NCBI GenBank assembly: GCA_905235455.1
Contig: CAJOLL010000001.1
Coordinates: 24,085-88,084, forward strand
Source: an uncultured Clostridia bacterium
GTDB taxonomy: Bacteria > Bacillota > Clostridia > Saccharofermentanales > Saccharofermentanaceae
Reading direction: 5' to 3'
DNA length: 64,000 nucleotides
Each line of letters begins with the position of its first letter. The first letter of the stretch is position 1. Under the pieces are notes generated by a model. It was given only the letters and a program-made list of their open reading frames with translations, ran no database searches and was not told the DNA's origin. Shown in pieces: positions 60,452-64,000 of this stretch. The translations under genes were made by a program, and so were the position numbers.

Positions 60452-60675
60452 CCGAGAATATCTACGATGACACGTTTACCTTCACGAAGATACTTGGCCT
60501 TCATGATGGAACGGATCGCCTGTGCTCTTCTGCCGCCCTTACCGATTACTTTACCCATATCGTCAGGGTTAACGGTGAGCTCGAGAACAACAGTGTTTCC
60601 TCTCTCGGATTTCTTTACGGATACATCCTCAGGATGGTTGACCAAAGACTTGGCCATTGTAGTTAATAATTCCAT
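60448..60675 (-). CDS. khpA: KH-domain RNA-binding protein KhpA
   Basis: 75 residues from ATG 60675, the usual KhpA length; an in-frame ATG at 60693 would add six residues and neither has a strong ribosome site. Single KH domain with the GxxG loop in 'VIGKGGRRAQAIRSI'. Works with KhpB in RNA metabolism and cell elongation in streptococci. It lies between rpsP and rimM, as in most Bacillota. Confidence 0.92.
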   Translation of the reverse strand: MELLTTMAKSLVNHPEDVSVKKSERGNTVVLELTVNPDDMGKVIGKGGRRAQAIRSIMKAKYLREGKRVIVDILG

Positions 60676-60744
60676 TTCTACAATTTGCAGCATGTAGATA
60701 GAAGTAGGTGTGCTGCTTGCCTCCTTATTGTATTCGAAGCGATA

Positions 60745-60993
60745 TTACTTCTCGATAGCACCAGACTTCTTAAGCAGAGCGCGAACTGTATCAGTCGGCT
60801 GCGCACCGTTAGCGATCCACTTCTTAGCGGCTTCGTTATCGATCTTGATCTCAGCCGGATCAGTCAGCGGATTGTAAGTACCAATCTCCTCAATGAAGCG
60901 GCCGTCACGCGGATAACGTCCGTCAGCGACTACTACACGATAAAAAGGAGCCTTCTTTGCGCCCATTCTTCTCAAACGAATTTTTACTGCCAT
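60745..60993 (-). CDS. rpsP: 30S ribosomal protein S16 (bS16)
   Basis: 82 residues. '[19 protein letters not shown]', '[20 protein letters not shown]' and '[13 protein letters not shown]' are diagnostic. GGAGGAAAG ribosome site just upstream. The 125-base gap from ffh contains a strong hairpin without a T-run. Confidence 0.97.
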   Translation of the reverse strand: MAVKIRLRRMGAKKAPFYRVVVADGRYPRDGRFIEEIGTYNPLTDPAEIKIDNEAAKKWIANGAQPTDTVRALLKKSGAIEK

Positions 60994-61047
60994 TTTTCTT
61001 TCCTCCTAGCAATATATTTATGTTCTTTTCTTATATTCTCGCGTTCA

Positions 61048-61090
61048 GCCCCTGCTTCCCCCGGCTTTCTTTGGGAAAAGCACTGAGGGC
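61048..61090 (-). other. Strong RNA hairpin between ffh and rpsP
   Basis: Minus strand GCCC...TGCTTTTCCC, loop AAAGAAAGCC, GGGGGAAGCA...GGGC: a 10-bp stem with two wobbles plus a 4-bp lower stem. No T-run follows, so it is a processing site, an mRNA-stabilising element or a candidate leader for rpsP rather than a terminator. Confidence 0.65.
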
Positions 61091-61118
61091 TTTCGAAGTT
61101 TCGCGTGAACATCAAATC

Positions 61119-62504
61119 TTAAAACGGGAACTTGCCTTTCCCGCCGAAACCACCGGGACCCATACCCGGGAAGCCTCCCATGCCCGGCATCCTGCCGAAG
61201 CCTTTCTTACCTTTCGACATCTTGGAGAATTTCTTCATCATCTCGGATGTCTGTTCATACTGACGGATCAGCTGATTCACCTGCTGTACCGTTGTACCCG
61301 AACCCTGTGCGATCCTCTTTCTTCTGCTGGCGTTCAGGATATTCGGGACACGACGCTCTTTCTTCGTCATGGATCTTATGATCGCTATATTTGTGTCGAT
61401 GACCTTATCGTCGATATCTTCGTCTTTGATCTTGCCGGCTGCACCGGGGATCATCTTCAATACATCCTTCATGGAACCCATCTTTTTGATCTGCTCAAAC
61501 TGAGACAGAAGGTCATCCATATTGAAAGTATTGCTAAGCATTCTTTCGACGGATTTCTGGGCTTCTTCCTCATCGATATTCTGTTGTGCTTTTTCGATTA
61601 GAGAAAGGACATCTCCCATGCCGAGGATACGATCCGCCATACGGTCCGGATAAAACTCTTCGATATTCTCGATCTTTTCACCGACGCAGATATACTTGAT
61701 CGGCTTACCGGTCATCTTACGGATCGAAAGGGCGGCACCGCCTCTGGCGTCACCATCGAGCTTTGTCATGATGAAACCGTCAAGACCGATACGCTCTTCG
61801 AAGCTCTGCGCAACAGCAACAGCTTCCTGACCGATCATGGCATCAACAACAAGAAGTTTCTCGTGAGGTTTAACGAAATCACCGATCTTAATGAGCTCTT
61901 CCATGAGCTCTTCGTCTACGGTCATACGACCGGCTGTATCAACAATCAATGTATCGCAAAGAAGATACTTGGCACGCTCGATACCGGCCTTAGCGATTAC
62001 GATCGGATCTTTTTCTTCCGGCATGATAAAGGACGGAACATCGATCTTGGAAGCCAAGACCTCCAACTGTTTGGCAGCAGCCGGACGATGTACGTCGACA
62101 GATAACAGTAGCGGGCGCTTGCCGTTCTTTTTTAAGATATTGCCGAGTTTTGCGGCTGTCGTTGTTTTACCGGCACCCTGAAGACCATAAAGCATGATCA
62201 CAGTGAATCCCGAAGGAGACACGGCAAGTTTGCTGGAAGTCTCGCCAAGAAGTTCGATCAGTGATTCATGAACGATCTTAACGATTTGCTGACCCGGAGT
62301 CAGACTCTTCATGACATCGGCACCCTTGCACTTTTCGGACATATCCGCGACGAATTCCTTAACTACGGAATAGTTAACGTCCGCCTCGAGAAGCGCCATA
62401 CGGATCTCCTTCATCATTGCCTTAATGTCGGCCTCCGTAACACGTGCACTTCCGCGCATTTTTGCGGTGATATTCTGAAGTTTTGTCGATAAACTTTCAA
62501 ACAT
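61119..62504 (-). CDS. ffh: Signal recognition particle GTPase Ffh
   Basis: Binds signal peptides and 4.5S/6S RNA, and docks to FtsY. 461 residues. N domain, G domain with 'GLQGAGKTTTAAKLG' (G1), 'DTAGRM' (G3) and 'TKLDGDARGGAA' (G4/G5), and the Met-rich M domain from about residue 300. The C-terminus is a Gly/Met/Phe-rich tail (MPGMGGFPGMGPGGF). It lies five bases after ylxM. Confidence 0.97.
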   Translation of the reverse strand: MFESLSTKLQNITAKMRGSARVTEADIKAMMKEIRMALLEADVNYSVVKEFVADMSEKCKGADVMKSLTPGQQIVKIVHESLIELLGETSSKLAVSPSGFTVIMLYGLQGAGKTTTAAKLGNILKKNGKRPLLLSVDVHRPAAAKQLEVLASKIDVPSFIMPEEKDPIVIAKAGIERAKYLLCDTLIVDTAGRMTVDEELMEELIKIGDFVKPHEKLLVVDAMIGQEAVAVAQSFEERIGLDGFIMTKLDGDARGGAALSIRKMTGKPIKYICVGEKIENIEEFYPDRMADRILGMGDVLSLIEKAQQNIDEEEAQKSVERMLSNTFNMDDLLSQFEQIKKMGSMKDVLKMIPGAAGKIKDEDIDDKVIDTNIAIIRSMTKKERRVPNILNASRRKRIAQGSGTTVQQVNQLIRQYEQTSEMMKKFSKMSKGKKGFGRMPGMGGFPGMGPGGFGGKGKFPF

Positions 62505-62509
62505 TCTTC

Positions 62510-62830
62510 TTACAGTTCCTCAACTAATGTAGAAAGCAGTTCTTTTGCCTTCTTCTCATTATGTTCTTCCAGTGCGGTTAAAGCACTGTTGATCATCTTT
62601 TTCTGCTGTGCGAAGCGTTCCACCAGTTTCAGTTTCTCTTCGTATCCCGAAAGAGAATCGACGCCACGATGGATCGCATCGTGGGCGGCCTGTCGTGATA
62701 TACCGAGATCTTCGGCGATCTCCGCCAGTGACATATCCTCCTGGAATCGAAGCTCCAGGATCTCTCTGGTGCGATCAGTCAACAACTGCCCGTAAAAATC
62801 CAGCAACATGCACACTTGAACGCTGTCCAT
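62510..62830 (-). CDS. ylxM: YlxM-type helix-turn-helix protein of the SRP operon
   Basis: 106 residues from ATG 62830, with GGAGGG upstream; the longer ORF would start before the promoter. A sigma-70 region 4-like HTH is at about 25-60 ('MSLAEIAEDLGISRQAAHDA'). YlxM proteins are almost always encoded before ffh and modulate SRP function in some Gram-positives. A near-consensus promoter sits just upstream. Confidence 0.93.
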   Translation of the reverse strand: MDSVQVCMLLDFYGQLLTDRTREILELRFQEDMSLAEIAEDLGISRQAAHDAIHRGVDSLSGYEEKLKLVERFAQQKKMINSALTALEEHNEKKAKELLSTLVEEL

Positions 62831-62858
62831 AGAGGTACCCTCCTTCACACGATAAGTG

Positions 62859-62887
62859 ATGATAACAGACCTTCGAACGAGTGTCAA
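62859..62887 (-). promoter_or_regulatory. Promoter of ylxM-ffh
   Basis: Minus strand TTGACA (62887-62882), 17 bases, TATCAT (62864-62859). A second TTGACA lies 17 bases further upstream (62904-62899). Confidence 0.78.
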
Positions 62888-62929
62888 GTCTTTTTACTTG
62901 TCAACAAGAGGATTTCTTTTTGTTTCGAA

Positions 62930-62992
62930 AAAGAAAATGTCCCTTGAGACTCAAACAGCTTGCTTACGCCAAACTTGCCTCTCGGGACATTT
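62930..62992 (-). terminator. Terminator after ftsY
   Basis: AAATGTCCC (62935-62943) and GGGACATTT (62984-62992) form a 9-bp stem extended by GAG/CTC across two mismatches, with a loop of about 35-40 bases. On the minus strand TTTTCTTTTTC follows. It separates ftsY from ylxM-ffh. Confidence 0.7.
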
Positions 62993-63016
62993 CTTTTCGC
63001 AAATTTATGAATCTTC

Positions 63017-63928
63017 TTACTGTGGAAGTAAAGAATCCACGAATATCTTCGGGTCGAAATCCACCAGGTCTTCTGCTGACTCTCCAAGGCCTGCGAGGAA
63101 GATCGGTGCTTTTGTACTATGAGCAACGGCAATGGCCACGCCCCCCTTGGCACTTCCGTCAAGTTTTGTGATACCGATACCCGAAATCTTTACGGCTTTG
63201 CTGAACACTTCCGCCTGGATGACCGCGTTCTGGCCTGTCGTCGCATCGATGATGAGCAGGGCCTGCGTATTTGCAGACGGAGCCTCTCTTTCGATAACAC
63301 GGCAGATCTTACTCAGTTCGTCCATCAGATTCTGCTTATTATGAAGTCTTCCGGCAGTATCAATGATCAGGACATCCGCGCGTTTTGCGATCGCAGAATG
63401 GACCGCGTCATAGCAGACAGCTGCAGGATCCGAGCCTTCCTCATGCGAGATCACATGTGTATCGGTCATATCGCCCCATGCCGCCAGCTGTTCGATTGCA
63501 GCTGCACGGAATGTATCCGCCGCCGCCAGCATGACCTTTTTCCCCTCATTCTTATAACGAAGGCAAAGCTTACCTGCCGTTGTTGTCTTACCTGTACCGT
63601 TTACGCCGACCATAAGGATGATATTGAGATTATTATCTTCGATTGAAAGCGTCTTTTTCTCGCCGAGGATGGCAAGCATATGTTCGGATACCACATGCAT
63701 GACTGCATCTTTACTGTCATCGCCGGTCTTTTTGATCGAACCACGAACTTCATCCATGATCTCCAAGCTTGCGCCAACTCCACAGTCCGCCTGAACCAGA
63801 AGAGCTTCCAGATCATCCAGCATATCTTCGTCAAAATGTCCCATGGAAGCCGAAATCTTAGTGATCCCTTCTGCTACGAAACTTCGAGTCTTTGCAAGAC
63901 CTTTTTTAAACTTGTCAAATATTCCCAT
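63017..63928 (-). CDS. ftsY: SRP receptor GTPase FtsY
   Basis: 303 residues, the short form without a long acidic A domain. NG domains: N-terminal 'MGIFDKFKKGLAKTR', G1 'GVNGTGKTTTAGKL', 'AADTFRAAAIEQL', G3 'DTAGRLHNKQNLM', G4 'TKLDGSAKGG' and closing 'GLGESAEDLVDFDP'. Directs SRP-ribosome complexes to the Sec translocon. AAGGAGAT site upstream; it follows smc by 11 bases. Confidence 0.97.
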   Translation of the reverse strand: MGIFDKFKKGLAKTRSFVAEGITKISASMGHFDEDMLDDLEALLVQADCGVGASLEIMDEVRGSIKKTGDDSKDAVMHVVSEHMLAILGEKKTLSIEDNNLNIILMVGVNGTGKTTTAGKLCLRYKNEGKKVMLAAADTFRAAAIEQLAAWGDMTDTHVISHEEGSDPAAVCYDAVHSAIAKRADVLIIDTAGRLHNKQNLMDELSKICRVIEREAPSANTQALLIIDATTGQNAVIQAEVFSKAVKISGIGITKLDGSAKGGVAIAVAHSTKAPIFLAGLGESAEDLVDFDPKIFVDSLLPQ

Positions 63929-63939
63929 AGTAATCTCCT

Positions 63940-64000
63940 TTACACATCAGATAGTCTCATCGAAAGCATCTTCGAGATACCGCGTTCCTGCATCGTGACA
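63940..64000 (-). CDS. smc: Chromosome segregation protein SMC, C-terminal end only
   Basis: Nineteen residues are visible, reading VTMQERGISKMLSMRLSDV before TAA. 'MQE-GISK-LSM' matches the extreme C-terminus of SMC proteins, and smc sits directly before ftsY in most Bacillota. The rest lies outside the window. Confidence 0.8.
   Translation of the reverse strand, partial: VTMQERGISKMLSMRLSDV

Noticed and set aside
1..64000. tRNA, rRNA, insertion sequences, integrases, toxin-antitoxin or restriction genes, CRISPR arrays
   Set aside because: Looked for by eye on both strands and none seen; a tRNA and Rfam scan would be needed to exclude small RNA genes with confidence.

Overview
The window is a dense piece of a bacterial chromosome (about 60 genes, moderate GC, little intergenic space). 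It is most likely from an anaerobic member of the Bacillota, class Clostridia. The reasons are: pyrR-type pyrimidine attenuation, a leucine-type T-box leader, a Gram-positive LexA box, an Hfq without proteobacterial neighbours, a mutS-mutL-miaA-hfq block, the Bacillota order smc-ftsY-ylxM-ffh-rpsP-khpA-rimM-trmD-rplS-rbgA-rnhB, and anaerobe-style enzymes (pyrK/pyrD, a ferredoxin-containing aldo/keto reductase). I cannot name the genus from the sequence alone. No rRNA, tRNA, CRISPR array, transposase, integrase or phage gene was seen.

Layout, left to right. 1-5043 (+): the 3' part of a nonulosonate (sialic/legionaminic-type) sugar operon, neuD(partial)-neuB-neuC, two Gfo/Idh/MocA oxidoreductase paralogues, then the CMP-sugar synthetase neuA. 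5044-10208 (+): a MoxR/DUF58/vWA/vWA/TPR 'Bat-like' operon with its own promoter. 10209-16768 (+): a pyrimidine operon pyrR-B-C-F-K-D-E behind a PyrR-type attenuator, followed by a YgjP-type metalloprotein. 17347-21951 (+): an acyl-CoA synthetase and a TldD/TldE protease pair. 21952-23379 (-): a D-Ala-D-Ala carboxypeptidase homologue that lacks the catalytic Ser and Lys. 23503-31022 (+): miaB-mutS-mutL-miaA-hfq, converging on lexA (-). lexA is divergent from a small membrane protein across a clear LexA box.

32561-33031 is an orphan, strongly structured non-coding stretch. 33032-35040 (-) is leuA with a complete T-box leader. 35052-37918 (-) is an AT-rich pair of lipoproteins, one of them solute-binding-like, preceded by a 26-residue hydrophobic ORF. 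38050-47420 holds DAHP synthase, an M18 aminopeptidase, a PHP phosphatase, a ferredoxin-type aldo/keto reductase, a cysteine desulfurase, and a MarR-regulated MacB-like ABC exporter. 47524-55433 (-) is a housekeeping run: rarA, glyA, thiI, a second cysteine desulfurase, purB and an aminotransferase. 55772-64000 (-) is the SRP/ribosome block from yraN back to the 3' end of smc. It is interrupted by a DUF3267-like membrane protein and has an L19 leader before rplS.

The observations most worth following are: (i) a LexA-controlled 60-residue membrane protein in the position where Gram-positive SOS cell-division inhibitors sit; (ii) a catalytically dead penicillin-binding-type carboxypeptidase; (iii) a Gfo/Idh/MocA pair in the sialic acid operon in which one member has lost the EKP lysine and the Asp/His motif; (iv) the 32.6-33.0 kb structured region with mutually exclusive hairpins.
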